Below are positions 21,794 through 30,650 of a stretch of 64,000 nt of DNA, piece after piece. A program made the position numbers and the translations under genes. The notes beneath the pieces are model-generated. The model did not search any database. It was not told the origin of the DNA and worked only from the letters and a program-made list of their open reading frames with translations. Source of the DNA: Nocardia macrotermitis (lineage in GTDB: Bacteria; Actinomycetota; Actinomycetes; Mycobacteriales; Mycobacteriaceae); NCBI RefSeq assembly GCF_009604405.1, contig NZ_WEGK01000004.1:372001-436000 (forward strand), written 5' to 3'. Numbering within the stretch: the stretch's first letter is position 1; every line of letters begins with the position of its first letter.

Positions 21794-23572
21794 GTGACTG
21801 CCTCCCGTGAACCCTCCGGCACCGATCCGGGGCGCCGGGACGGCGAGGAATCCCCGCTCACCCAGCGACATCCCGGTTACGACCGGTATCCCCCGCCGCA
21901 CACCGCGTCCCACGATCGGCTGCCACCGTTGCCGCGACGCGGCGGCGAACCCGACGTACCCGAATTCATGACCCGGCGGATGCCGTCGGAGCAGTCGTCG
22001 GGCACGCGGGCGTTGCGGGACGGCGCGCCGCGGGACGAACCACCGCGAGACACGCCGCCGCCGACCCGGCCGTTGCGCGAGACTCCGAGCGGCTCGCCCG
22101 AAGCCGATCCGCCTGCCGACCACACCGAGCCCCCGGCCGAGAAGCCCCGCAAGCTGACCGTCACCCGGGTCGTCGCGATGCGCAGCGTGGAACTCACCGG
22201 ACGCGGCTTCCGCACCTTCCAGCGCGCGGCCGAGGCCGACGGCGCGGGCGAATCCGGGCTCAGCGCACTGGTCTACGCGACGATGGCCAACTTCGCCCTC
22301 GACGCCGCCATCGCGGTCTCCCTGGCCAACACCCTGTTCTTCGCCGCGCAGACCGCCGAATCCAAGGGCAAGGTGGCGCTGTACCTGCTGATCACCATCG
22401 CCCCCTTCGCGGTGATCGCGCCGCTCATCGGCCCCCTGCTGGACCGGCTGCAACGCGGCCGCCGACTCGCGCTGGCCGGATCGTTCGCCGTGCGCGCGGT
22501 CGTCGCGATCGTGCTGATCTTCAACTTCAACGGCTGGGCGCTGTATCCGCTGGCCCTGATCATGCTGATCCTGAGCAAATCGTTCGCGGTGCTCAAGAGT
22601 GCGGTGACCCCGCGCGTGCTGCCACCGGAAATCGATCTTGTTCGCACCAATTCCCGGCTCACCGTCTTCGGTCTGGTCGGCGGCACACTGGGCGCGGGCG
22701 GGGTGGCCGGGGCGATCGCCGCGATCGCCGGATCGCCCGGCGCACTGGTCTTCGCGGCACTCATCGCCGGCGCCGGGACCTATCTGAGCCTGCGCATCCC
22801 GTCCTGGGTCGAGGTCACCGAGGGCGAGGTCCCCGCGACGCTGGGCTACCACCGCGACAGCGAGGTCCTCGACAAGAACGAAACCTCCACCGTCACACCG
22901 AGTAAACGTCGTCAACCGCTGGGCCGCTCGGTGGTGACCGGGCTGTGGGGCAACAGCGCCATCCGGGTACTCACCGGATTCCTCACCTTCTACGTCGCCT
23001 TCGTCGCGAAATCGACCGAGCATCGTCCGGTGCAGCAGGCCGCGATGCTCGGTGCGGTCGGCGCGGCCGCGGCGATCGGCAACTTCGCGGGCAATGCGAC
23101 CGGCGCGCGCATGAAACTCGGACGTCCGGCGTTGATCGTGCTGGTCTGCACGGCCGCGTGCACGATCGTCGCGGTGGTCGCGGCACTGACCGACAACCTG
23201 CTGGGCGCGGCCCTGGCCACGCTGGTCGCCGCGTGCGCGAGCGCCCTGGCGAAGGTGTCGCTGGACGCCTCGATCCAGGACGATCTGCCGCCGGAATCGA
23301 TCGCGTCCGGATTCGGCCGTTCGGAAACGGTGCTGCAACTGTCCTGGGTGGTGGGCGGCGCGGGCGGGGTGCTGCTGCCCACGGTCTGGTGGGAGGGCTT
23401 CGCGGTGGTGGCCGCGGTGCTGGCGGTGGGATTGGCGCAAACCTTCGTGAGCTACCGTGGGCATTCGCTGCTGCCCGGTCTGGGCGGCAACCGACCACAG
23501 CACGCCAAGCAGGAGGTCCCCGCGGACACTCCGCCCGGTAACGCAACCCGACCAGCGACAGGAAATCCGTGA
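21794..23572 (+). CDS. MFS transporter (Rv0876c-like)
   Basis: 592-aa membrane protein. The GTG at 21794 follows a GGGAG ribosome site. Residues 1-115 are a hydrophilic Pro/Arg-rich cytoplasmic head ending KPRKLTVTRVVAMRSVELTGRGFRTF; about eleven to twelve hydrophobic helices follow, with an MFS-type loop (LDRLQRGRRLAL). Order and overlap with the DUF2771 gene copy Rv0876c-Rv0875c of M. tuberculosis. Substrate unknown. The stop overlaps the next start by four bases (GTGA), so the pair is translationally coupled. Confidence 0.88.
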   Translation: MTASREPSGTDPGRRDGEESPLTQRHPGYDRYPPPHTASHDRLPPLPRRGGEPDVPEFMTRRMPSEQSSGTRALRDGAPRDEPPRDTPPPTRPLRETPSGSPEADPPADHTEPPAEKPRKLTVTRVVAMRSVELTGRGFRTFQRAAEADGAGESGLSALVYATMANFALDAAIAVSLANTLFFAAQTAESKGKVALYLLITIAPFAVIAPLIGPLLDRLQRGRRLALAGSFAVRAVVAIVLIFNFNGWALYPLALIMLILSKSFAVLKSAVTPRVLPPEIDLVRTNSRLTVFGLVGGTLGAGGVAGAIAAIAGSPGALVFAALIAGAGTYLSLRIPSWVEVTEGEVPATLGYHRDSEVLDKNETSTVTPSKRRQPLGRSVVTGLWGNSAIRVLTGFLTFYVAFVAKSTEHRPVQQAAMLGAVGAAAAIGNFAGNATGARMKLGRPALIVLVCTAACTIVAVVAALTDNLLGAALATLVAACASALAKVSLDASIQDDLPPESIASGFGRSETVLQLSWVVGGAGGVLLPTVWWEGFAVVAAVLAVGLAQTFVSYRGHSLLPGLGGNRPQHAKQEVPADTPPGNATRPATGNP

Positions 23573-24105
23573 CCAAGCCCAGCACCCGCACGATCGTCGC
23601 GCTGGCCGCGGCGGGCGTGCTCGTCGTGATCGTCGCCGTGGCCGCCGTCGTCACCGTGGCGGTCCGGAACGCGACCACACCCGTTCCGGCGCTCACGGTG
23701 TACGCGCACGGCAAGTCCGTCACCGTGCCGCCGTACAAGTACTGCACGGTCGCCGGGATCGCCGATTCCGGTCAGGTGCACATGAACCCGTGCCAGCAGA
23801 GCGACATCACCGTGCCGGTGCAGCCCGCGGGTAACCCGGTGCAGATCTCGCTGCCGAAGAAGATCGCCGACGCGCCGTGGGTCATGGTGCGCGAGTACGT
23901 GCTGCCCGACAATCGCACCGTGGTCCGCGATGTGAAGACCTACCTCGACTTCGAGCCCGGCACCCTCGCCCTGACCGTCCCGTCGCAGCCCACCCGCAAC
24001 CTGCGCCTGGTCGGCCTCGAACTGCAACTGGTCCTCCCCGCGCGCGACACCCTCGGCCACGAATTCTTCGTCCCGTACCAGGCTTGGTCGGTCAAAACCG
24101 CCTGA
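23569..24105 (+). CDS. DUF2771 exported/membrane-anchored protein
   Basis: 178-aa protein of the DUF2771 family (Rv0875c). One N-terminal hydrophobic helix (IVALAAAGVLVVIVAVAAVVTVAV) acts as signal anchor; the outer part is beta-rich with two cysteines (KYCTVAG and MNPCQQ) that could form a disulfide. Function unknown. Coupled to the upstream MFS gene by a GTGA overlap, so the two may act together at the membrane. Converges with and overlaps by 14 bp the STM4011-like gene. Confidence 0.85.
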   Translation: MTKPSTRTIVALAAAGVLVVIVAVAAVVTVAVRNATTPVPALTVYAHGKSVTVPPYKYCTVAGIADSGQVHMNPCQQSDITVPVQPAGNPVQISLPKKIADAPWVMVREYVLPDNRTVVRDVKTYLDFEPGTLALTVPSQPTRNLRLVGLELQLVLPARDTLGHEFFVPYQAWSVKTA

Positions 24106-25084
24106 GTGGAACACATCCCGGCTGCGGCGGGACACCCACGGAAATGGTTGTGGGCGAGCGTGATTCGGGGAGGCCCAGGCGTATCGCGGATTCGGGGTGA
24201 GCGGGGGCTGCCGGGATGCGTTCGAGGACGCCGCCTGCGAAGACGTCGTAGAGCGGCAGGGTTTCGAGGTGGACGTAGCCGATGTGGCAGTCGCACTCGG
24301 TGCGTGGGCACGGGCGGGGTGTGAGGGCGGTGCGGTAGGTGCCGTCGTAGAGGTTGCCTAGGGTTTCGGGGACGAAGTGGCAGCGGCGGACGGTGCCCTC
24401 GCCGTCGACGGACAGGACGCTGGAACCGGTGCGGCAGGGTTGTCCGGCGGAGCGGTGCGGGTGGCGGCTGTAGGGGAAGAGTGGGTCCAGCGCGGTCCAG
24501 GTGTCGGCTTGTTCGTCGGTGTAGGTGTGGCCCTCGGCGGCGTTGACCCACAGGTAGACGTGGTCGGGGAGGTCCGCGCGCAGTTGCCGGGCCGAGGCGA
24601 GATGTTCGGGCAGGCCGACGATTCCGACGCTGAAACGCACACCGGATCGAGTCAGCCGCTCGGCCTTGTCCAGGAAACGGCGGTACGGGGTCTGGCCCGG
24701 ATGGTAGGTGCACCACAGGGCCAGCGTGTCGAGGTCGGCCTCGGTGAGCCAGTCGGTCCGGCAGCTCAGATTGGTCTGTATCGCGACGCGCTCGACCTGC
24801 GGCAGCCGCGAAAGTTCCACGAGCGCACGGCGATACCAGGATCGCACCAGGCCCTCGCCCCAGGGCGTGAACAGGATCGAGAGACGGTCGTCGGTTCGCT
24901 CCCGGACCCAGGAGGTGAATCGTTCGAGGGCGGCGCGATCGGCGCGCAGTTGTGCGGGCGTATCGCGGCGTTTGGCGAACGGGCAGTACGGACAGTCGTA
25001 ATCGCAGGAGGCCAGCGGGCCGCGATACAGCAGCGTCAGGTCCATGGCGTCTGATCCATTGCCGTCGAATTCATTGCCGGTCAC
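24092..25084 (-). CDS. STM4011 family radical SAM protein
   Basis: 330-aa radical SAM enzyme and last gene of the STM4015-4011 operon. The iron-sulfur motif is C27-x3-C31-x2-C34 (ASCDYDCPYCPFAKR), followed by a TPWGEGL segment and IQTNLSCRTDW typical of the barrel. Five more cysteines near the C-terminus (C217, C235, C259, C264, C266) resemble a SPASM/twitch auxiliary cluster. The GTG at 25084 overlaps the STM4012 stop by four bases; an internal ATG at 25045 (MDLTLLYRG) could be the real start. Substrate unknown. Confidence 0.9.
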   Translation of the reverse strand: MTGNEFDGNGSDAMDLTLLYRGPLASCDYDCPYCPFAKRRDTPAQLRADRAALERFTSWVRERTDDRLSILFTPWGEGLVRSWYRRALVELSRLPQVERVAIQTNLSCRTDWLTEADLDTLALWCTYHPGQTPYRRFLDKAERLTRSGVRFSVGIVGLPEHLASARQLRADLPDHVYLWVNAAEGHTYTDEQADTWTALDPLFPYSRHPHRSAGQPCRTGSSVLSVDGEGTVRRCHFVPETLGNLYDGTYRTALTPRPCPRTECDCHIGYVHLETLPLYDVFAGGVLERIPAAPAHPESAIRLGLPESRSPTTISVGVPPQPGCVPLRRF

Positions 25085-26418
25085 CGTAATTCGTAATCGG
25101 CCATGGCGGATCGGACCGCGGGTGAGAAGAATTCCGGACCGATGGCGTCGGAGTAGGCCAGGCCGTTCGGGGTCAGGCGCAGACGGTCGGCGGTGTCGTC
25201 GAGCCAGCCGCGTTCGGCGAGTAAGCCCAGCTCAGCGGCGAAATCTGCGCGGGGATCGCGACCGAAACGCAGTTCGTAGTCGGCAACGGCCAATCCGTCG
25301 ACCTGAAGCAGGGATTGCAGCAGATGCCGACGCCGCGCCTCACCGTCATCGACCGCGCGTCCGACCAGAGCGCGCGTGAAATCCGTTGTAGCGGTGTAGG
25401 TGTCGATGATGGACCGCACCTCGCGCGACGACACCGCGTAATCGAACGAATAGTGCAGCGTGGAGGTGTACGACCGCGCACCACAACCCAGCCCGATCAT
25501 GCCGTCGGTCTGACAGGCGTAGTCGTCCGGGCCCTGCGGCGGCGCGTCCACCCGCCGGAACATCCGCATCGAGACCTGCCGATAGCCGTGCGCGAGCAGG
25601 TGATCACGGCCCTCGCGATATCTGTTCAGCCGCTGCGCATCCCAATCCCGTTCGGAGACAGCCGGATCGACGTGTCGACCCAACCCCGTCAGCGGACGCA
25701 CGTAGAGCGGATACAGATAGATCTCCTCCGGCTGCCACTGCAATGCCGCGTCCAGGGACAGTCGCCAACTGGATTCGGTCTGACCATCGATGCCGTAGAT
25801 CAGATCGATGTTCAGCACCGGAATCCCCGCTGCGCGAACGCATCCCAGTGCGGCCTCGACATCGGCGCGACGCTGCGGACGCACCGCCGCGCGCGCCTCG
25901 GCATCGACGAAGCTCTGCACACCCAGGCTCAGCCGCGTCGTCCCGCGCGCGGCCAGCACGGCCAGCCGATCGGCGGTGGCCGTGGCGGGTGACGCCTCGA
26001 CCGACAGCGGAATCGCCCGCAGATCCGCACCCATCACCTGTTCGGCGATATCGCACAGCCGTTCCAACTCGCGCGCCTCGAGATAGGTCGGCGTGCCGCC
26101 GCCGAACGCCGCCGTGGCGAAGCTGGGTTCGGGCCGCTCGCCCAGCGCCTCGCGCACCGCGTGCGCCTGTCGCTCGAGCGCGTCGAGATAACGTCCGGTC
26201 AACCCGTCGGGCGCGCCGACGCGGGTGAACAGATTGCAGAACCCGCACCGCACCTCACAGAACGGTATGTGCAGGTACAGCGACAACGCGTGGCGCGCTT
26301 CATCCCGCCACAACTGCGCCAACGCCGGACGCGGCGACAACGGCCGGTACGACGTCTTGTGCGGATACGCGTAGACGTAGTTCTGATACGGCCGCGGCAA
26401 TGCGGCAACGGCGGTCAC
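25081..26418 (-). CDS. STM4012 family radical SAM protein (HemN-like)
   Basis: 445-aa HemN/HemW-like radical SAM protein. The GTG at 26418 forms a GTGA overlap with the stop of the upstream hydrolase gene, and the product then begins TAVAALPRPYQNYVYAYPHKTSYRPL. Motifs: YLHIPFCEVRCGFCNLF with C54, C58 and C61, FGGGTPTYL, LSVEASPATAT, GTTRLSLGVQSF, NIDLIYGIDGQT and a HemN_C-like winged-helix tail (LLQVDGLAVADYELRFG). Often mis-annotated as coproporphyrinogen oxidase; the conserved operon argues for a different, unknown reaction. Confidence 0.92.
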   Translation of the reverse strand: MTAVAALPRPYQNYVYAYPHKTSYRPLSPRPALAQLWRDEARHALSLYLHIPFCEVRCGFCNLFTRVGAPDGLTGRYLDALERQAHAVREALGERPEPSFATAAFGGGTPTYLEARELERLCDIAEQVMGADLRAIPLSVEASPATATADRLAVLAARGTTRLSLGVQSFVDAEARAAVRPQRRADVEAALGCVRAAGIPVLNIDLIYGIDGQTESSWRLSLDAALQWQPEEIYLYPLYVRPLTGLGRHVDPAVSERDWDAQRLNRYREGRDHLLAHGYRQVSMRMFRRVDAPPQGPDDYACQTDGMIGLGCGARSYTSTLHYSFDYAVSSREVRSIIDTYTATTDFTRALVGRAVDDGEARRRHLLQSLLQVDGLAVADYELRFGRDPRADFAAELGLLAERGWLDDTADRLRLTPNGLAYSDAIGPEFFSPAVRSAMADYELR

Positions 26419-27440
26419 GACGACGGCTCCAGGAAGAACTGGCCGTACGGAACGGTCCACACCGACTCGTGCCCCAGGCGATGCCCGGTGTAACCGCCGT
26501 CCCCGTAGGCGGTGCCGTGATCGGAACACACGATGGCGAAACACCTTCGCCTCGAACGCATCACGTCGAACAACCGGCCCACGTGCCGATCGATGTACCG
26601 CAACGCCGCAGCGTGCGTCTCCCGCGTGTCACCGGCCGCACGAGTCGCACCCGGCAGATGGAACCAGTTCGGTTGATGCAGCGCGGAAGCATTGAGGAAC
26701 AACAGAATTCGCCTCTCCCTCGGCAGTTCCGCGACGATCCGCTCCGCACACGCGATCTGCGCCTCGAACGAGGTCGGCGAGGTCACCGAGAATTCCCGCT
26801 CCCAATGACTCTCCGCGAACAGCCCCGGCAACGCATTCCCCAACGCCCCCTGCTTGTTGAAGAAGCCCACCCCGCCGATACACACCGTGTGATACCCCAC
26901 CGCCCCCAGCGCGGTCACCAGATCGGGTGCGTCGAATACGAACGTGCGCTCCGCGGTGGTCTCACTACCCGCGAACTGCGCCGCGAACAACCTCGGATGC
27001 GGCCCCGGAGTAGCGGGCGTCGGCAGAAATCCCGCGAATATCGCCTGATGCGAGGCATAGGTGAAATTGCCCGGCGCATGCCGACGCTCCCACCGCCCAC
27101 CCGGCAGATGAGCGGCCAACGTCGGCAACTCCCCCGCAGCAGCCAACTCGGCCGCCACGTCGTACCGCAACGTATCCAGGGTGAGCAGCAGCAGATCATC
27201 CCGACCGACGACCTCGTTCATATCGGGATCGAGATCGGCAGCCGACGCGGGACCCACCTGGGCAGCGGCGGGACCTTCGCACCTCGGAGCAGAGCCACTC
27301 CGACCCGACCGAGGGCCGACATGGTCGGGAACGCGATCGTCATGGCCCGAGGAACACACACCATCACTTACGAGATCCAATGCGAGATGAGCACCATCCA
27401 CAGAGACACCGTCGGAGAGTTCGGGGGCAGTACTCATCAC
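26415..27440 (-). CDS. STM4013/SEN3800 family hydrolase (alkaline-phosphatase fold)
   Basis: Predicted metal-dependent hydrolase of the sulfatase/alkaline phosphatase superfamily. The nucleophile region reads LLLLTLDTLRYDVA (Asp-Thr at residues 89-90 from the ATG at 27440) and the second metal site CSDHGTAYGDGGYTGHRLGH lies near the C-terminus. The ATG at 27440 overlaps the STM4014 stop (ATGA) and has GGAAG upstream, but this adds 73 residues of low-complexity head; the ATG at 27221 (NEVVGRDDLLLL) would give a more typical N-terminus. Third gene of the operon; substrate unknown. Confidence 0.88.
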   Translation of the reverse strand: MMSTAPELSDGVSVDGAHLALDLVSDGVCSSGHDDRVPDHVGPRSGRSGSAPRCEGPAAAQVGPASAADLDPDMNEVVGRDDLLLLTLDTLRYDVAAELAAAGELPTLAAHLPGGRWERRHAPGNFTYASHQAIFAGFLPTPATPGPHPRLFAAQFAGSETTAERTFVFDAPDLVTALGAVGYHTVCIGGVGFFNKQGALGNALPGLFAESHWEREFSVTSPTSFEAQIACAERIVAELPRERRILLFLNASALHQPNWFHLPGATRAAGDTRETHAAALRYIDRHVGRLFDVMRSRRRCFAIVCSDHGTAYGDGGYTGHRLGHESVWTVPYGQFFLEPSS

Positions 27441-28591
27441 AGCTGGCTTCCGGCCGAGACGAGTTCGCGATCGCCCGATGTCTCCGGTCCGTACTTCCGG
27501 TGTGCCGCAAGGATCTGCGCGGTGTAGGTGTCCAGCCCGGCGGCCGGTCCCTCCGGCAACCCGGTCGAGCCCGGCAGCAGGTCACCGAAGGCATTGACCT
27601 CACCCACCGCGAAACGCCGCCAACCGATCGCGGGAAGCAGATCGACTCCGACACAGAGTGTCCCGGGAAAACACGCAGCGGCCTCCTCACAGATCGACAG
27701 CGCCCGCACCCAGTGCTCACCGGCCCGGCCGCGCACCTCGTCGAGATCACCACGGGTACCGCCGAGATGCAGATTCGTCATCGGCGCGCGAGCGGTGCGC
27801 ACGACGGCATGGGTCGCGCGGCCCGCGATCACCACGACCCGCAGATCGGCCACACGCCCGCCCAACGCCGCCTTGGGAAGCCACCGCTCGATGTGCAGCC
27901 CATCGGGTGCGAGCCGATCAACGATCGCGGCGATCTCACGTTCATCGGTGTACTTACGCACCCGCAACGAGTTGTACAGCCTGCCATCGCCGGTGAGTTC
28001 GACCGACGTGGTCGCCTGCACACACCCGCCCCCGGCAGTCTCCACCGCGAGCACCCCGGACGCCGAGGACCCGTGCGCGATCTTCACGAACACACGCGGC
28101 AGACCGCCCGCACGCATCAGCGCCCGCACCTCGGACCAGTCCCGCACCGCACTCCCCGCACCCGAAGTCGGCGAATCGGGAACCGGCACACCGCTACCCG
28201 CCAATCGCGCATGACACAGCCGCTTGTCGAACAGCACCCCCAACTCGTCCGGATCGTCGAGCCGAATCCCGCCCCGCAGCGACCGCACCGCCCGCAACCA
28301 GCCGGAATACCAGCGCGCTGAACCCTCCACCCGCGCAGGCTCCCGCACCCCGCGCAGCATCTCGTCCAGCACCGGATCCTCGCCCGGGGAGTCCAGGCGC
28401 ACCAGCTCGTCCGGGGCGAAATCGTGCCCCGCACCGCTCAACACCTCGCGCCACTCGACCACTCGCGGCGGACGCAGCCCGGCCGCCCGCGCGGCCTCGG
28501 CGAACATCCGCACCCGCCGATTCGCGCCGTTACCGACCACCACCCAGCGCGGCGGAGCCTCGCGGCTCACCGGTAAATCGTTCTCCGACAT
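27437..28591 (-). CDS. STM4014 family ATP-grasp protein
   Basis: 384-aa protein with ATP-grasp character, expected to form an amide or ester bond using ATP. Visible elements: FDKRLCHARLAGSGVPVPDS (start of the ATP-grasp core), FVKIAHGSSASGVLAVE (nucleotide-binding lysine and Gly-rich loop), HIERWLPKA, DLRVVVIAG and, at the metal site, GVDLLPAIGWRRFAVGEVNAFGD with the Glu-x-Asn pair. The ATG at 28591 lies six bases after the STM4015 stop. The pairing of an ATP-grasp ligase with two radical SAM enzymes recalls peptide- or cofactor-modifying systems; the actual substrate is unknown. Confidence 0.9.
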   Translation of the reverse strand: MSENDLPVSREAPPRWVVVGNGANRRVRMFAEAARAAGLRPPRVVEWREVLSGAGHDFAPDELVRLDSPGEDPVLDEMLRGVREPARVEGSARWYSGWLRAVRSLRGGIRLDDPDELGVLFDKRLCHARLAGSGVPVPDSPTSGAGSAVRDWSEVRALMRAGGLPRVFVKIAHGSSASGVLAVETAGGGCVQATTSVELTGDGRLYNSLRVRKYTDEREIAAIVDRLAPDGLHIERWLPKAALGGRVADLRVVVIAGRATHAVVRTARAPMTNLHLGGTRGDLDEVRGRAGEHWVRALSICEEAAACFPGTLCVGVDLLPAIGWRRFAVGEVNAFGDLLPGSTGLPEGPAAGLDTYTAQILAAHRKYGPETSGDRELVSAGSQL

Positions 28592-28597
28592 GGCCGT

Positions 28598-29563
28598 TCA
28601 CTCACCGACGGCGACGAATCGGTAGTCCTCGTCGGAGTTGTCGGCGCTGTCGGGGTCCACATTCACCTCGACGCCCGCCGGTTCGAGCTGCGCGCGCACC
28701 GCGCCCCGCATCGCGTCGGACATGAAGTTGTAGTGCATGTCCAGCGAGGTCAGGTGGGTCAGCGACTGGCCGGTGACCAGGGCCGCGGCCCCCTCGTCGG
28801 TGAGTATCCCCATCGAAACGTCCAGGGCATGAAGCTGCGTGACGACCGGCGCGGTGGCCAGCGCCCCGCAGATCCGGTCCTGAATATCGCTGTTGCGCAA
28901 GGCCAGATCGCGCAGGTTCGGGAATTTCGTACCGGTCAGGATCGGCTCCAGATCCGACAGCTCGCAATCGCCGCCGTACTCCTCGGTGCCCAGCCACAGA
29001 TCCAGATGGGTGAGCGCGGGCAGATCACACCCCGCGATACCACGCACCACCTCGGCCGGAAGCCCGCCGGACTGGACGGTCAACTGGGTCAGCCGCTCGT
29101 GCCGCACGGAGGCGAATGCCAGATCCTGTCCACCGCGCACAGCGAATTCCTCCAGCGCGGGGAACGCCACCAGGATCGGACTCACCTGACTCTGCAGAAT
29201 CCAGGAGATCTCGGCCTCCTCCATGGTGATGTCACCCAGGAACAGCGCGCGCAGCCCCGGCAGCCGACCGCTCGCGGCGACCAGTGCGCCGACGACCTCC
29301 TCCGACGTGTCTTGCGAGGCCCCTCCCCAGTCGCCGACGATCAACGCGCGCACCCGCTCGGCGGCCACCGAATCCAGGAGCCGGGCGAATCTGTCCGTCC
29401 AGGACTCCCCGTCGTCATCGCCGTAGTAGTCCACGCGCACCCGCCACGCGACCGCATCCGCCGCGGGCAGTTCCGGTAGCGCCTCGCCCGCGGCCGGAGC
29501 TTTCGGGAAATCGTGAGCGGGCAGGCCGTAGAACTCCTCCAGGTGGTCGTGGATGGTCGTCAT
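28598..29563 (-). CDS. STM4015 family leucine-rich repeat protein
   Basis: 321-aa protein, first gene of the five-gene operon, ATG at 29563 (TTIHDHLEEFYGLPAHDFP). From about residue 110 it has leucine-rich repeats of ribonuclease-inhibitor type: LPGLRALFLGDI, LTQLTVQSGGLP, LPALTHLDLWLG, FPNLRDLALRNSDIQD, LHALDVSMGILTDEGAAAL and LTSLDMHYNFMSD. The N-terminal 100 residues are acidic. No signal peptide. LRR proteins usually bind other proteins, so this may be the recognition partner or the substrate of the modifying enzymes encoded downstream; that is inference. Confidence 0.88.
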   Translation of the reverse strand: MTTIHDHLEEFYGLPAHDFPKAPAAGEALPELPAADAVAWRVRVDYYGDDDGESWTDRFARLLDSVAAERVRALIVGDWGGASQDTSEEVVGALVAASGRLPGLRALFLGDITMEEAEISWILQSQVSPILVAFPALEEFAVRGGQDLAFASVRHERLTQLTVQSGGLPAEVVRGIAGCDLPALTHLDLWLGTEEYGGDCELSDLEPILTGTKFPNLRDLALRNSDIQDRICGALATAPVVTQLHALDVSMGILTDEGAAALVTGQSLTHLTSLDMHYNFMSDAMRGAVRAQLEPAGVEVNVDPDSADNSDEDYRFVAVGE

Positions 29564-29692
29564 AGCTGCTCGCCCTTCTGGTTCGAATGCCCGTATCCGG
29601 TTCGAATGCCCGTGCCGACAGGTGAGTCCGATCGACAGATGAGTTATATCCGCACCCACCGACAACTTTCGCGGCGACCGACCCCGAATACA

Positions 29693-29729
29693 CCGCGGCC
29701 CCGGCACATCGGATGTGCCGGGGCCGCGG
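29693..29729 (-). terminator. Hairpin terminator after cspB
   Basis: Arms of 18 bp (29693-29710 and 29712-29729), GC-rich with core CCCCGGCACATC / GATGTGCCGGGG, lie 12 bp beyond the cspB stop. No T-run, so an I-shaped terminator; it also insulates the STM4015 promoter region from cspB transcription. Confidence 0.85.
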
Positions 29730-29741
29730 AGAACGATCCGC

Positions 29742-30173
29742 TCAGTGATCCAATTCGCGCGCGACGCCCCGTACCACCTCGGCGATGCGCTGGGACATCT
29801 TGCGGTCCGGATACTTGCCCTTGCGCAGATCCGGCTGCACCGTCGCCTCCAGCAGGGTGATCATGTCCTCGATCATCCCGTGCAGGTCGTCCGGGTTCTT
29901 GCGGGGCTGCTGCGGCGCGGATTCCTTGTGCCCCTGCCGCTCTCCGCCGCGCACCGACTGCGGCGGCTCGAGCAGTTTGAGGCTCAGCGCCTGCGGCCCG
30001 CGACGCCCGGCGGCCATCCCGAATTCAACCCGTTGCCCGGGCTTCAACCCCTCGACACCCTTGGGCAACGCAGACGACCGAACATAGACGTCCTCCCCCT
30101 CATCCTGGGAAAGGAAACCGAAGCCCTTTTCGACGTCGTACCACTTCACCTTGCCGGTCGGCACTGCGCTCAC
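29742..30173 (-). CDS. cspB: Cold-shock-like protein CspB with C-terminal extension
   Basis: 143-aa protein: residues 1-70 are a cold-shock domain with the RNP-type motifs [19 protein letters not shown] and VYVRSSAL, binding single-stranded nucleic acid. The remaining half ([13 protein letters not shown]... [14 protein letters not shown]) is a charged helical extension shared with M. tuberculosis Rv0871 (CspB). Start GTG at 30173; a second in-frame GTG at 30164 (PTGKVKWYD) is possible. Divergent from the small membrane protein gene. Confidence 0.93.
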   Translation of the reverse strand: MSAVPTGKVKWYDVEKGFGFLSQDEGEDVYVRSSALPKGVEGLKPGQRVEFGMAAGRRGPQALSLKLLEPPQSVRGGERQGHKESAPQQPRKNPDDLHGMIEDMITLLEATVQPDLRKGKYPDRKMSQRIAEVVRGVARELDH

Positions 30174-30342
30174 CTGTTCATCTTCGAATGCCCGGACGAC
30201 CGGACACAGTCATCGGCACCGGAATACGTCCGGGGCCCTTGCGTTCGCGAAAAGAACGCGCCCCACAGCTGTGCAGGACGCGATTGTGGTCGAGTCTACC
30301 CCGGTGACGTTTCCCGAAGCACATCAGTTTTACGGTGCAGCA

Positions 30343-30576
30343 ATGCCGGATACCTCTTCTGACCGTTCCCCGCGCCGCGCCGCGGATCGGCTGCTGCCCC
30401 TCGCCGTGGGCCTGTTCGCGATCGGCGTGCTGGCCGTGATCGCCATATTCCTCATCCCGATGGTCTCCGACGCGCATCCGGGACTGTGGCTGTATCTCGT
30501 GGCGATGGTGGCGACGCCGGGCGGGCTGCTGCTGGCGATCGGGTTCGCGCTGTGGTCCGGCCGCCGGGCGCGCTGA
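30343..30576 (+). CDS. Small membrane protein (Rv0870c position)
   Basis: 77-aa protein from an ATG at 30343 with a basic N-terminus and two hydrophobic helices (LLPLAVGLFAIGVLAVIAIFLIPM and LWLYLVAMVATPGGLLLAIGFAL), ending in SGRRAR. It occupies the place of Rv0870c, a conserved integral membrane protein beside cspB in M. tuberculosis. Function unknown. Confidence 0.75.
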   Translation: MPDTSSDRSPRRAADRLLPLAVGLFAIGVLAVIAIFLIPMVSDAHPGLWLYLVAMVATPGGLLLAIGFALWSGRRAR

Positions 30577-30650
30577 ATCCGGCGCGGCCCCGCGTGCGAC
30601 GAACTCGTTCGGCGACACCAGGTATGCCCTGTTCGTTACCCGACTACACA

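Noticed and set aside
25081..26418. Coproporphyrinogen dehydrogenase (hemN)
   Set aside because: The radical SAM motif is HemN-like but the operon partners and N-terminus fit the STM4012 family instead.
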